Source: Lunularia cruciata (lineage: Eukaryota > Streptophyta > Marchantiopsida > Lunulariales > Lunulariaceae). From it: a stretch of 64,000 nt of DNA. The position numbers were made by a program, and so were the translations under genes. This document shows, piece by piece, positions 21,700 to 32,702 of this stretch (within the stretch, counting starts at the first letter, position 1; every line of letters starts with the position of its first letter). The stretch is taken from the NCBI GenBank assembly GCA_948567375.1, contig OX419757.1, positions 27,776,001 through 27,840,000 of the forward strand, written 5' to 3'. Below the pieces are notes generated by a model that saw nothing but the letters and a program-made list of their open reading frames with translations, ran no database searches and had not been told where the DNA came from.

Positions 21700-22300
21700 A
21701 GGTGAGGAAAATCTCAGACCTTCCATTCCCTTCAAGCTTGACAAAGTTATGCCAATTCTTGGGGATGGTTGGGTACTATAGGAGGTTCATCTTCTCATTT
21801 TCCAACAAGGCTTATTCATTGACCATCTACATGAAGAAGGGTGTAGATTACATGGTGATTTTGGAGGACAAGGAGGCTCTCAAAGCTTTTGAGGAGCTCA
21901 AGCAATCCCTTGTTGTAGCTTCAATTCTTGCTTAACCTGATTGGAGTAAGCCTTTCATCCTCTACAGTGATGATTCTAATGAAGCTATAGGATGCACTCT
22001 TAGTCAATTAGACCAAGATGGGCATGATCATCTAATAGCTTATGCTAGTAGGCAGATGGTTTCAGTAGAAAAGAACTACTCTATCATGGAGAGAGAAGGG
22101 TTGGCAATGATCTTTAATCTCAAGAAGTTTAGACACTACTTGATTGGAGGAAAAGCCACCATTGTCTCAAATCACAAGGCTTTGAAGTACATCTTCAACA
22201 AGCCTTATGTTGAAGGGAGACTAGCAAGGTGGATGATACTCTTGTCTGAGTATGACTACATCATTGAGGATAGGGTAGGAAAGAAACATGCAAATGCTGA
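21700..22300 (+). pseudogene. TAT-B RNase H
   Basis: KLCQFLGMVGYYRRFIFSFS is the connection domain. RNase H follows with YSDDSNEAIGC, where the DAS motif has become DDS, then MEREGLAMIFNLKKFRHYL and HKALKYIFNKPYVEGRLARW. A stop occurs near 21935. Confidence 0.82.
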
Positions 22301-23650
22301 TTTGTTATCTAGAGCCTATGATCATGATGAACATGAGCCAATGGATGATTCCTTCCCAAATGAGGAGCTCATGACAATCTCAGTCACTCAAGAGGTTCCA
22401 ATGGAGTACAAGGAGATTGTGGATTTTGTGACAAGAGGTAACTATCCAGAAGGGATGCATGCTAGGGAGAGGAAGGCCCTTGTAGCAAGATCTAGACCTT
22501 ACACAATGGTGGAGGATATTCTTTTTCACCAAGGAGCAGATGGTCTACTTTGAAGAGCAGTGGGTAAAGAAGAGTCTATCCTACTTATAAAGGAGTTTCA
22601 TGAAGGTTTAGTGTGTGGAGGACACTTTGTAGGGGAGGTGACTGCTTTCAAGATTCTAGATGCAAGTTACCATTGGAGAGGGATTTTCAAGGATTGTCTG
22701 GATTATTGCAAAACTTGTCATGTTTGTCAAGCATTTGCTAGAAAGTCTACATCCAATCCACCACTTAGATTAATTCTATTGCTATGACCTTTTGAGAAGT
22801 GGGGAATTGATTTTGTAGATCCTCTCAATAGAACCCCAAGAATAATTGGTATATTGTGGTAGTTACTGATTATCTTACTGAAGCTAGACCATCGAGGGAC
22901 AAGAATGAAGATGAAGTTGGTAGATTTCTTGATGAATGCATTATAACTAGGTTTGGATGCCCTTTGGAGTTGGTTTTTGATAGAAGAGGAGAGTTTACAA
23001 TAAGCATTACTACAACCATGCTACGACATTTCTCTATCACACATAGAGTAACTACATCCTTTAAGCCAAATTCTAATGGCTTGGTAGAGAGAATCAATCA
23101 GGCCTTGTGCATGATGTTTGCCAAAGATGCAAAAAAAAAGGTGGTTAAAATGAGGGTTCATGCAATTTTGTGGGAGTATAGGACAACCATGAAAACTTCC
23201 ACCAGGTATTCTCCATTTCAATGGGTATATGGTATTGAGTCTACCTTAGCTATTCAATTTGATCTTCCTACCTTCCAAAGCATTCATAAGAGATTGAAGA
23301 AAGCACAAGGAGGTGATGCAGAGAAGTCAAGGAAGGAATAACTCATGGAGTTGGAAGAGGCAAGTGTAGTTGCTATGGTTTGAGTGAAGCAAGCCCAAAG
23401 GAAACAAAAGGAGAGCTATGACAAGAGGTAAGGCAAGAAGAAGGTGAAGCTTCTCAAAGAAGGTGATTGGGTAATGTTGTTTGATTCTATTCAATTCAAG
23501 AGAGTGCAAAAGAAGTTTTTGCCTAAGTACTTTGGACCTTTCATAGTGTGGAAGGTGTGGGGCAATTACACCTATGATCTCAGGGAGTTGGGAGGAAGAC
23601 ACTTTGATAGGATTAACTATGATAAGTTGAAGATGTATCATAGAAGGTAG
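22300..23650 (+). pseudogene. TAT-B integrase
   Basis: The linker with ADLLSRAYDHDEHEPMDDSF precedes YCKTCHVCQAFARKS (zinc-binding Cys pair). In the core, the first Asp lies in WGIDF, the second in LVFDRRGEFT, and the Glu in SNGLVERINQ; all three catalytic acids survive here, unlike in TAT-A and TAT-C. The frame breaks near 22787, 22855 and 23341. The C-terminus has KKFLPKYFGPFIVWKVWG and ends at about 23650. No chromodomain is present. Confidence 0.86.
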
Positions 23651-23698
23651 AGAGACGTTCACTTTGAGGACAAAGTGAAAACTTAGTATGGTGGTAAA

Positions 23699-24388
23699 TG
23701 TAACACCCATTTATGCATATGTGTGGTATTGTGATATTTAGCTTGGTATTACAAGTACTTGAGAGATATTATTTATATAGAGATAAATGATGGTTTTACA
23801 TTAGTCATGATTAGCTTAAGTTAGTCATAGCTAAGATAGAGGGGACCTTACTTTAGAGGAAGTGGAAAAGATGAGCACCACTATTTTGGATTCTAGTGTG
23901 TTGACTTGGTATTATTCCTAGGTGTTTGGCTTTGAGGAAAGAGTTGAGAACTCTTGGGCCCGTAAGCCTTTTTGTTTTGGATTCTTTTATACTCCAAGGA
24001 TAGCCATATGAAGGGATCCTTGACTTAGTGGTTGGGTCAAGATGAGATCAAATGCTTAGTGGAATATGCCCATGTAGATGGATATTCTTTTATACTTTTT
24101 GACTTTACTTGACTTTTATTCTAGTAACTTGAGTTACTCCAACAATTAGTAACTTTGGTGCATAACTATTTCACAAGTATATAAACAAGGGGTGAGGAAG
24201 TACTCATCATCCTTTCATTTGCAACTATCTCTCATTCATTGAGTTCTCTAGCAAGCAATGTCTTGAGTCTGGAGTGTTAGCCTTGGAGAAGTATGATGGA
24301 GTTGGGGTTCCTTGCTTTCTTAGTCCATGGTGCGCTACCATAGTAGCCATCAGAGGTTCATCCTGAGTGAGAGATAGGCCGGCTCACA
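23699..24388 (+). repeat. TAT-B 3' LTR (690 bp)
   Basis: TGTAACACCCATTTATGC to GCCGGCTCACA, full length, with the TATA region AAGTATATAAACAAG intact near 24176. Followed by CHR-1 RNase H sequence on the minus strand. Confidence 0.88.
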
Positions 24389-25600
24389 AGTTTGTCTCTA
24401 CTACAAATGCCTTCTTGCCCAGATAGTGCTTCCAATGCTTGGTTGCAGAACAATGGCCAGCTTTTCTCATTCTGTGGTGTGGTAGTTGCACTCTATCGGT
24501 GACAACTTTCAAGAGAATATGCAATTAGATGCCCTCCGTCATGCCAGTCTTGTTGTAGGACTGACTGCTATGCCTAATGCATCTATAGCTAACTTGATTG
24601 GACGTTTTGGGTCATTCCACTTCAAGATTGGTGCATGTAGTAAGGTGGCTTTCAATTCTTGAAAGGCCAACTCTTATGCAGTTCCCCATGTCCACTTCTT
24701 CCCCTTGCCAAGTAGTGCCGTTAAAGGTTGTGCAACCTTGGAGAAGTCCTTGACAAATCTACAATAGAATCTCGTCAACCCCAAGAAGCTCTTGAGTTGA
24801 GTCTGATTTTTTGGTGCACTCCATTTTTGAATGAACTCAGTTTTATCTATCATTACTTGAATGCCCTTTGAACTTAGTTTATGCCCCAAGTAGTCTACTT
24901 CAAACTAGCCAAACTCACACTTTGAGATTTTGGCATACAATCTATTTTGTCTTAGAATTTGGAGGACTTCTCATAGATGTTGTTTGTGTTTTGTCATTGT
25001 GCTACTATGTACTAAGATGTCTTCCAAGAAGACAATAATAGAATTATCCAAGTACGGACAAAATATGTCATTCATTAGACTCATGAAAGTGGCAAGTGCA
25101 TTGGTGAGGCCAAAAGGCATCACAAGATACTCAAAGTGGCCATACTTGGTAAAAGGCAGTTTTGTACACACCCTCTTCCGCATTTTGGATTTGATTGTAA
25201 CCACTCTGCAAGTTCAATTTGGTGAAGTATCTTGCTCCATGGAGTTGATCAAGCAGGTCATCCATGCAAGTTAAGAGGTATTTGTTCTTCACTATTTGCT
25301 AATTGAGACCCTGATAGTCAATGCACATGCACATTGTACCGTCCTTCTTCTTCACAAACAAGATAGGAGCCCCATTTGGTGATATGCTAGGTTGGATGAA
25401 CTCTTTCTACAACATCTCCTCAATTTGAGTCTTACACTCCTCTAACTCATGAGGTGATAGGCAATATAGGTCCTTACAAGGAGGTGTATTCCCCATGAGT
25501 GTCTCAATTTTATGATCTACCCTCCTTTTTGGTGGTAATCCTAAGGGGTAGATCATATGGAAAGACATCTTTAAACTTATCCACCACATCTTTCAATTTC
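24389..25600 (-). pseudogene. CHR-1 RNase H start and reverse transcriptase
   Basis: Second CHR-1 block, minus strand. The frame 24889-24674 gives MGHKLSSKGIQVMIDKTEF, then FLGLTRFYCRFVKDFSKVAQ, the RT-RNase H connection. The frame 25204-24971 gives [20 protein letters not shown] and [14 protein letters not shown], where the catalytic F-L-D-D box has become F-L-E-D. The frame 25589-25407 shows CLSPHELEECKTQIEEML, the RT amino terminus. Stops and shifts are frequent. Confidence 0.87.
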
Positions 25601-25639
25601 TCTGGAATTTATCCATCAAGTTGTGCACTCAGGACTTCT

Positions 25640-26120
25640 CTTATTAGACCCATGAAACATTTATTGGTCTAACAAACAATTGCCATCCCTATGATATACA
25701 GAGGTAGTTCTTGCCTGTGTGATTTTTCTTTAACCCCAATGATTGACCATTGGTGGATTCTCACTACTTTCTTCCTCCAATCTACCATAGGGTTGTAATA
25801 CTCCATCCATGGTATGCCTAAGATTGCATCATAATGAGCTAATTATATCACTCACCACTCAAGTGCTTCTTGATATTCTCCTATAGAGAGTGTTACTTGT
25901 CTAGGTAATGATTCAATCCTTTGTGTTTGCCCATTAGGTAATTCTACTTCTTCACTCTTATCTCTCTCTAGATCCATTCCCAATCTTATTGCAACAAAGT
26001 GAGAGAAGAAATTCTTTGTTTCTGCTAAATCTATTAATACTCTCACTTGATTGCCCTTTAGGACTCCATTCACACAATCAATTGTGAGGTTGCCTTTCAA
26101 GACCTTTGCGCATTTGTCTT
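25640..26120 (-). pseudogene. CHR-1 aspartic protease
   Basis: The frame 26100-25852 reads QVRVLIDLAETKNFFSHFVA, where the retropepsin active-site D-S/T-G is degraded to D-L-A, followed by ELPNGQTQRIESLP. Lower coordinates hold the rest in broken frames. The position between gag and RT fits. Confidence 0.75.
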
Positions 26121-26129
26121 ACTTCCCTC

Positions 26130-26807
26130 ACTTATTTGCTTCCTTATTGAGCTAATAAGGCCGCAAGGAACATTTATTGGAAATCTTCATTTTCCAAAGT
26201 GATTTCCACCTCCTCCTCTTTAGTGCACCTTTCTATGTTGTTAAAAGATCACCTATATGAAGACCGAGTGCCTCTAGGGAAACAAATGTAACAATTGGTA
26301 GATATGTGCCTAATACGGCCACAATTGTAACAACAGGGTTGTTCTCCTCAAGTTCCTTCTCCTTGTGGGACTCCATCTCTTTGTTCTTCTACCCGTCCAT
26401 GCTCTCCTTGAAGTGGTCGTGCTTCTTGATCTTGAAATCAAAGGTTGCCTAATTCCATTGGTACTGGTCCACCCATGTATGGCATTTCTGCCTGGAATGT
26501 TGAGGTGGAACTACTCCACCTCCACCCAATGCTCTTGCTATTCTCTACGCACAAGCAATGGCTTCAAATACCATGCAAGGATTTTGCACCATGACTTCTT
26601 GGCCAATCCGCTCCTTCAACCCTTGTTTGAAATTGTTGAGAGCCTCTATTGGACTCATGTTGGTTATTGTGACTTGTAGATCCAAAAATGCATCCACATA
26701 CTCTTGTACGCTATTCTTCTGTCTCAATCCCCATAGTCAGATTTGGGTCATCTGCACAAAATCCACCAATTGTAATTTATTAAAAAATCCTTCTTGCATT
26801 GTTGTCC
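26130..26807 (-). pseudogene. CHR-1 gag, 3' part
   Basis: The frame 26727-26545 reads MRQKNSVQEYVDAFLDLQVT, then EALNNFKQGLKERIGQEVMV, a helical gag-domain pattern. Near 26290-26340 is CYNCGRIRHISTNC, an intact C-x2-C-x4-H-x4-C zinc knuckle. The block ends at the TAT-C insertion and resumes upstream at 40927. Confidence 0.82.
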
Positions 26808-28260
26808 TGTGGGCCGGCTTGTCTCTCACTCATGATGAACCTCTGATGGCTATTATGGTAGCGCACCATGGACTAAGAAGGAAAGGAACCCCAACTCCAT
26901 CATACTCCTCCAAGGCTAACACTCCAAGACTCAAGACATTGCTCACTAGAGAACTCAACGAGAGAGTGTAATACTCCAAAGATAGGAGACCTGAAGAGAA
27001 ACACACCATGAGAAATACACACTTTCACACTCAAACTCCGATGCCCCAAAGGAGCACCTTCTCTTTATTATATAGGCAAAGTGGATCTCCTCCAATGAAG
27101 CTCTACCATAGGATTAGGTACATAGATAGGTGACATGTCAGTAAGCTCCACCCTTGGATTACTTACTTGGATGGGTGACATGGCAGTCCTGGTCCTATCT
27201 GGTTGGTCAAACAAGCTTTGACCAGAGGGAATCTTTTAGGGTATCTTTATGTAGGAATCTTAGAATCACGTGGATGAGGTACCATTAGAAAGCTCTTGAT
27301 GAGAAAAATCAAGGGAGAGGGAAATCTAGCCTATCTTTTGATGGGGGGGGGGATTCTGCACATTTTTGAGGCCTAATTCATCCGTTTAGGCCTCCGAAAT
27401 TGCCTTCAAAGATTTCAAGCATCTTTTGGTTCCAACTCTATTAGTAGAAGTCCCCTTTTGGTGATACCTCTTTCTGATCTATTCAGTCCATCTTGTGAAA
27501 CATCCTTCTAGATGTTACCAACCCAATTCTCACCTTCAAATCATATATCTAGCTATTGGTTCTAAGGTTTTCAAATCTATTTTGACTTTCTACCCTATTA
27601 GTAAAAGTACCCTTTTGGTGATACTTCTATTTGATCTATTTTGACCATCATGTATAATATTATTCCAGATGTTACCAAACCAAATTTCACATCTAGATCA
27701 TATGGCTAGCTCTTGGTATTACAGAGAGAGATAATTGTAAATGAAAGGATGATGAGTACCTCCTCACCCCTTGTTTATATACTTGTGAAATAGTTACGTA
27801 CCAAGGTTACTAATTACAGTAATAACTCAAGTTACTAGACTAAAAGTCAAGTAAAGTCAAAAAGTAGAAAGGAATATCCATTCACATAGGCATATTCCCC
27901 TAAGCATGTGGTCTTATCTTAACCCAACCATTAAGTCAAGGATTCCTTCACATGGGCTATCCTTGGACTAAAGAAGAATCCAAAACAAAAAGGCTTGCGG
28001 GCCTAAGAGTTTTCAACTCTTTCCTCAAAGCCAAACACCTAGGAATAATACCAAGTCAACACAATAAAATCCAAAATAATGGTGCTCATCTTTTCCACCT
28101 CCTCTAAAGGAAGGTCCCCTCTATCTTAGCTATGACTAACTCTAGCTAATCATGACTAATGTAGAACCATCCTTTATCTCTATATAAATAATATCTCTCA
28201 AGTACTTATAATACCAAGCTTAATATCACATACCACACACATGCACAAATGGGTGTTACA
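26808..28260 (-). repeat. TAT-C 3' LTR, split by a solo LTR
   Basis: Plus-strand reading: TGTGGGCCGGCTTGTCTCTC at 26808 to ATGGGTGTTACA at 28260. After removal of 26967-27723 and one copy of its 5-bp duplication, the length is about 691 bp, equal to the other TAT LTRs. A polypurine tract (TTTACCCCC on the plus strand) lies just outside at 28261. Confidence 0.87.
26967..27723 (-). mobile_element. CHR-family solo LTR with GAGAG duplication
   Basis: 757 bp from TGTAATACTCCAAAG to TTGGTATTACA, homologous throughout to 7423-8157. It is flanked by GAGAG at 26962-26966 and 27724-27728. With no internal sequence, it is a solo LTR left by recombination between the two LTRs of a full insertion. It lies in the TAT-C LTR, so it is younger than TAT-C, which itself lies in a CHR element. 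Confidence 0.92.
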
Positions 28261-28309
28261 TTTACCCCCGGACTAAGTTTCACTTTGTCCTCAAAGTGAA
28301 GGTTTCTCT

Positions 28310-29240
28310 ACCTTTTATGATATATCTTCAACTTATCATGGTTAATCCTAATCCCAAAGTGTCTTCCTCCCAACTCCTTGAGATCATAGGTGTAATTGCC
28401 CCACACCTTCTCCACTATGAAAGGTCCAAAGTACTTAGGCAAAAACTCTTTTGCACTCTCTTGAATTGAATAGAATCAAACAACATTACCCAATCACCTT
28501 CTTTGAAAGGCTCCACCTTCTTCTTGCCTTACCTCTTGTCATAGCTCTCCTTTTGTTTCCTTTGGGCTTGCTCCACTCGAACCATAGCAACTGCTCTTGC
28601 CCCTTCCAACTCCATGAGTTGTTCCTTCCTTGACTTCTCTGCATCACCTCCTTGTGCTTTCTTCAATCTCATGGTTGTCCTATACTCCCACAAAACTGCA
28701 TGAATCCTCTTGTCCCAATGATGTTTAGCCCCCTCCATTTCTGCATCTTTGGTCAACATCATGCACAAGGTCTGATTGGTTCTCTTTGCCAAGCCATTGG
28801 AATTTGGCTTAAAGGATGTAGTTACTCTATGTGTGATAGAGAAATGTCGTAGCATGGTTGTAGTAATGCTTCCTATAAACTCTCCTCCTCTATTAGAAAC
28901 CAACTCCAAAGGGCATCTAAATCTAGTGATAATGTGTTCATAAAGAAATCTTCATCTTCATTCTTGTCCCTTAATGGTCTAGCCTCAACCCACTTGGTAA
29001 GATAATCAGTAACTACCACAATATACCAATTGTTCCTTGAGGTTCTATTGAGAGGAACTACAAAATCAATTCCCCACTTCTCAAAAGGCCCTAGCAATGA
29101 AATTGATCTAAGTGGTGGAGTGGATGTAGACTTTCTAGCAAAAGCTTGACAAACATGACAAGTTTTGCAATAATCAAGACAATCCTTGAAAATTCCTCTC
29201 CAATGGTAACCTGCATCTAGAAACTTGAAAGCAATCACAT
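28310..29240 (-). pseudogene. TAT-C integrase
   Basis: Minus frames give YCKTCHVCQAFARKS (29150 region), PFEKWGIDFVVPLNRTSRNN with the first Asp, LVSNRGGEFIGSITTTML, where the second catalytic Asp is Asn, and SNGLAKRTNQ, where the catalytic Glu is Lys. The C-terminus (28500-28310) is in broken frames. Two of the three catalytic acids are therefore lost. Confidence 0.85.
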
Positions 29241-30740
29241 TTCTTGCAAAGTGTCCTCCAAACACTAAACCTTCATGAAACTCCTTTATAATTAGGATAG
29301 ACTCTTCCTTACCCACTGCTCTTTGAAGTAGACCATCTGCTCCTTGGGGAAAAAGAATATCCTCCACCATTGTGTACGGTCTAGATCTTGCTGCAAGGGC
29401 CTTCCTCTCCCTAGCATGCATCCCTTTTGGATAGTTACCTCTTGTCACAAAATCCACAATCTCCTTGTACTCCATTGGAACCTCTTGAGTGATTAAGATT
29501 ATTATGAGCTTCTCATCCGGGAAGGAATCATCCACTTGCTCATCTCCATTATGATCATAGGCTCTAGATAATATATCAGCATTTGCATGTTTCTTTCTTG
29601 GCCTATCCTCAATGGTGTAGTCATATTCAGACAAGAGTATCATCCACCTTGCTAGTCTCCCTTTAGCATTAGGCTTGTTGAAGATGTACTTCAAAGCCTT
29701 GTGATCCATGACAATGGTGGCTTTTCCTCCAATCAAGTAGTGTCTAAACTTCTTGAGACCAAAGATAATTGCCAATCCTTCTCTCTCCATGATAGAGTAG
29801 TTCTTTTATGCTGATGCCTACTAGCATAAGCTATTGGATGATCATGCCTATCTTGGTCTAATTGACTAAGAGTGCATCCTATAGCTTCATTAGAAGCATC
29901 ACTATAGAGGATGAAAGGCTTATTCCAATCAGGTTCAGCAAGAATTGGAGCTACAACAAGGGATTGCTTGAGCTCTTCAAAAGGTTTGAGAGCCTTCTTG
30001 TCCTCCAAAATCACCATGTTATCTACATCCTTCTTCATGTAGATGGTCAATGCATAAGCCTTGTTGGAAAATGAGAAGATGAACCTCCTATAATACCCAA
30101 CCATCCCCAAGAATTGGCGTAAATTTGTCAAGCTTGAAGGGAATGGAAGGTCTGAGATTTTCCTCACCTTCTCAAGATCAACTGCTATTCCATCCTTGGA
30201 GATGATGTGCCCCAAAAGTAGACCTTCTTCAAATCCAAAAATGCAATTCTCTGGGTTGAGTGATGCATTTGCCTCATCCAAGCGTTGCAAGACCTTGATT
30301 AGATGCTCAAAGTGCTCCTCCTTGCTCCAATAGACACAAAAGTCATCAATGAAGTCTCTCAAAAATTTTCCAATGAAAGGTTCAAATACCTTGTTCATGA
30401 ACCGTTGGAATGTGGCTGGAGCATTGCAAAGCCCAAAGAGCATGACCTTGAAAGCATAAGTTCCCCAGGGTGTGGTGAATGTGGGGAGTTGTTGATGCTT
30501 TGGTGCAATCTTGATTTTGTTATATCCACTATAACCATCTCCAAAACTGTACCTCTCATGACCTACAACCTCCTCCAAGATCTCATGAATGAATGGCAAT
30601 GGGTAGTAGTCCTTCTTGGTAACAACATTGAGCTTCTTGTAATCCACACATACCCAAAGCTTGCCATTCTTTTTGTTCACAATTACAATTGGAGACACCC
30701 ATTCTGAATTCTCTACCTCAAAGATAGATCAAGCCTCCTT
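29241..30740 (-). pseudogene. TAT-C reverse transcriptase and RNase H
   Basis: The longest frame in the window (30698-29733, 321 codons) reads VNKKNGKLWVCVDYKKLNV, GDGYSGYNKIKIAPKHQQLP, LFGLCNAPATFQRFMNKVF, RDFIDDFCVYWSKEEHFEHL, then FLGMVGYYRRFIFSFSNKAY and LYSDASNEAIGCTLSQLDQD. These are complete RT motifs, the connection and the RNase H DAS motif. A frameshift near 29800 moves into the 29790-28873 frame, which continues RNase H (MDHKALKYIFNKPNAKGRLA) and the integrase linker. Confidence 0.9.
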
Positions 30741-31067
30741 GAGCTTATCAACTCCTCCTTCACAACCAAAGATATTGGTGGATTAATGCGACGTTGTTTT
30801 TGGCGGATTGGTTTTGCATGTGACTCCACTTCTATCTTGTGCTCCTCCAAGGTGACTTCCTTCAAATCCTTGTAATTGAAAGCAAACACATGGATGAACT
30901 TGCGGAAAATCTCCTCAAATCTCACTTTCTCCTCCTTGGTAACATTTGGGCCATACTTGAGGGTAGATAACCTTCTCTCTACCTCCTCAAGTATCAATGG
31001 TGATTTATTTGGGTCCTTCAAAACCGCTGGCTTAGGTGCAAAATCCATAGCACACAGAGGATACACA
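30741..31067 (-). pseudogene. TAT-C RT amino-terminal linker (left of HSE-1)
   Basis: The frame 31066-30713 starts at VYPLCAMDF and contains VERRLSTLKYGPNVTKEEK and YKDLKEVTLEEHKIEVESHA, the segment between protease and RT seen at 20820-21060 in TAT-B. It is interrupted by HSE-1 at 31067. The missing upstream codons (DSNSDV) are at 36740 on the other side, proving the join. Confidence 0.88.
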
Positions 31068-31499
31068 TGTTACAATATGGAGTTTAGCGATGAAGTTAGT
31101 CGGGCTTACAAAGTAGCACAGAAAGACAAAGTAGCCTAGAATATTCCATAAGTATCTAGGAAGCTTCTTGGGAAGCTTCCCGGTTAGCTTAGCTTGCACC
31201 TTAAGTAAGTAGCTTTTAGAACAAAGCTTCTAGAAGCTTCCAGCTAGCTTAGCTTAGCTTGCACGCCAAGTAGGCGGCTTCTAGAAGGAAGCTTCTTGAG
31301 AAGCTTCCTAGCTAACTTGGCTTGCACTCTAAGAAAGCGGCTTGAGGACGCTTCTTGAGAAGCTTCTCAAGGGCCTTGTATGCTACCTATAAACACCAAA
31401 GCCAAAGCTCATGCTAAGCATTCGGAGCTTTCCCTCATTCAAGTGTCCCAATGTGAGTTTCCATTCTCCTATTTCCCTCCTCGAATTTGGTCTTTTACA
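31068..31499 (+). repeat. HSE-1 5' LTR (432 bp)
   Basis: Starts TGTTACAATATGG, ends TCTTTTACA. It is dominated between 31150 and 31370 by AAGCTT-centred palindromes (GAAGCTTC repeated). The same LTR family occurs at 36303-36734, 52883-53297 and 58104-58515. Confidence 0.95.
31158..31393 (+). promoter_or_regulatory. Heat-shock-element cluster plus TATA box in the HSE-1 5' LTR
   Basis: At 31228-31240 is TTCTAGAAGCTTC, a perfect three-unit TTCnnGAAnnTTC. Further GAAnnTTC pairs lie at about 31160-31185 (two copies), 31279-31307 (TTCTAGAAGGAAGCTTC, then GAAGCTTC) and near 31348-31365. A TATA box (TATAAA) is at 31388-31393, 20-160 bp downstream. Heat-shock factors bind alternating nGAAn units, three or more being the usual minimum. 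The arrangement resembles a heat-inducible promoter, as in the Arabidopsis copia element ONSEN; inducibility here is inference. Confidence 0.7.
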
Positions 31500-31512
31500 T
31501 TGGTATCAGAGC
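31500..31512 (+). promoter_or_regulatory. HSE-1 primer-binding site
   Basis: TTGGTATCAGAGC follows the LTR directly; TGGTATCAGAGC is the complement of the plant initiator tRNA-Met 3' end. In HSE-2 it is changed to TTGGTATTAGACC. Confidence 0.9.
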
Positions 31513-31737
31513 ATGAATGGGATGGATGGAATTTATGGACCACCAAATCCACTTCCACCAAATCATTGGGATTTTTGCATCCAAATACTACCCAAGCATT
31601 GTTTCACACAGGTCATCACCTTGCACTTTGGACAAGATTTTATGCATATGATCACCATATCGGAGGAACCCTTGGTGCTTCCGGTTGTAACTTATGGAGA
31701 ACGATGGACGTGTTGTTTCTATGTGTTAATAAATTAG
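31513..31737 (+). CDS. HSE-1 leader ORF between primer site and gag
   Basis: 74 codons open from an ATG next to the primer site to TAG, ending 33 bp before the gag ATG. It contains MNGMDGIYGPPNP, NHWDFCIQILPKHC and LHFGQDFMHMITI, then EEPLVLPVVTYGERW. The same pattern (H-F-G-x-x-F-M, then P-x-V/L-x-L-P-x-V-x-Y-x-x-x-W) occurs in the CHR-1 leader ORF at 41839-41414, which also ends 33 bp before its gag ATG, and, decayed, in CHR-2 and at 43074-42908. No known domain is recognised. Conservation between families with otherwise different LTRs suggests a real protein. Confidence 0.6.
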   Translation: MNGMDGIYGPPNPLPPNHWDFCIQILPKHCFTQVITLHFGQDFMHMITISEEPLVLPVVTYGERWTCCFYVLIN

Positions 31738-31770
31738 ATAGATTGGGAGTGGTGTGATAGAAGAGCAACC

Positions 31771-32700
31771 ATGGCGGCAATACCCAATGTTATCCTTGCT
31801 ATGCAACAACAAATCGAGCACCTTACTCGATTGTTGGATGAACAAGATCTTTGACGACAAGAGCAGGTGGAGAGAGTACCAATTCAAGAAGGATAAGATC
31901 GGATCAGATTCCCTAAACCCAAGGTATTTGAGGGCAAGAATCTCCCGGGTGTAGTGGAGAATTTTGTGTTTGATTGTGAATGTTATTTTGAAGCTACCAA
32001 TCTACAAGATGAGCAAAAACAAATTCTCTTGGCTTCTAGCCAATTGGATGGAGTAGCAAAGCTATGGTGGAGATTTTGAGTGGAGCAAGCCAAATGACAA
32101 ATGGTTGCACCAATCTTGACATGGGCAGAATTCAAGAGCGCAATAATTAGTTGGTTCCAAGCTATAAATGCCACATGAGCTGCACAGTATAAGTTGGCAG
32201 AGTTGAAACAGATTGGCTCTATAAGAAGTTACATCACGCAGTTCCAAAACACCATCATGCAAATTCCAAACATTTTGGAAGGTGAAGCTCTGGATTGATT
32301 TGTGAGGGGCTTGAAGGCAAGAACCAAATTAGAGGTAACCATGCAAGAGCCACAACACTTGGAGGAAGCCATGCGGTTGGCCAAACGTTTTGATTCCTTG
32401 GTGGCAACAACTTGGTCTTGACCTCGACCCCAACAAAGCCTACCAATACACCACACACAAGTGGAAGAGCCAACACCAATGGAGATTGATGCAATTCAAC
32501 AAAGACCACTGGGTATGGCAGACAGGGAGAAACTACAAAAAAATGGTGGTTGTTTTTATTGTCGCTAGTTGGGGCATCGCATTGCTAAATGTCCACTTAA
32601 GAATGGACGACCTCGACAAGTTGCCCAAGTTGAAGTTGTGGAGCGGAATGATTAGGGAAACTACAAATCCCAGTAGGAGATTTTGAGCCACCTATTGGGA
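31771..32700 (+). pseudogene. HSE-1 gag
   Basis: Starts MAAIPNVILAMQQQIEHLTR. It continues with the capsid-like helical part (FECYFEATNL-type and LLASSQLDGVAKLWW phrases, then TWAEFKSAIISWFQAINAT) and ends with CFYCRxLGHRIAKC, a C-x2-C-x4-H-x4-C knuckle with a stop at x. Several TAG/TGA stops interrupt an otherwise continuous frame. Gag would form the virus-like particle and bind RNA. Confidence 0.83.
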
Positions 32701-32702
32701 GC

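Larger units (their letters stand above)
17001..24388 (+). mobile_element. TAT-B: TAT-family gypsy element in CHR-1 RNase H
   Basis: A shortened 5' LTR (17001-17315) and a full 3' LTR (23699-24388) flank an internal region with all TAT modules in order. CHR-1 RNase H sequence stops at the left edge and resumes at the right edge. The exact target duplication is obscured by mutations at the left edge. It has the best-preserved ORF1 of the three copies. Stops and frameshifts lie in gag, RT and integrase, so it is not autonomous. Confidence 0.88.

Noticed and set aside
31380-31757. 125-codon plus frame across the HSE-1 LTR end
   Set aside because: A different frame from the leader ORF at 31513; only the latter is conserved in HSE-2 and CHR elements.
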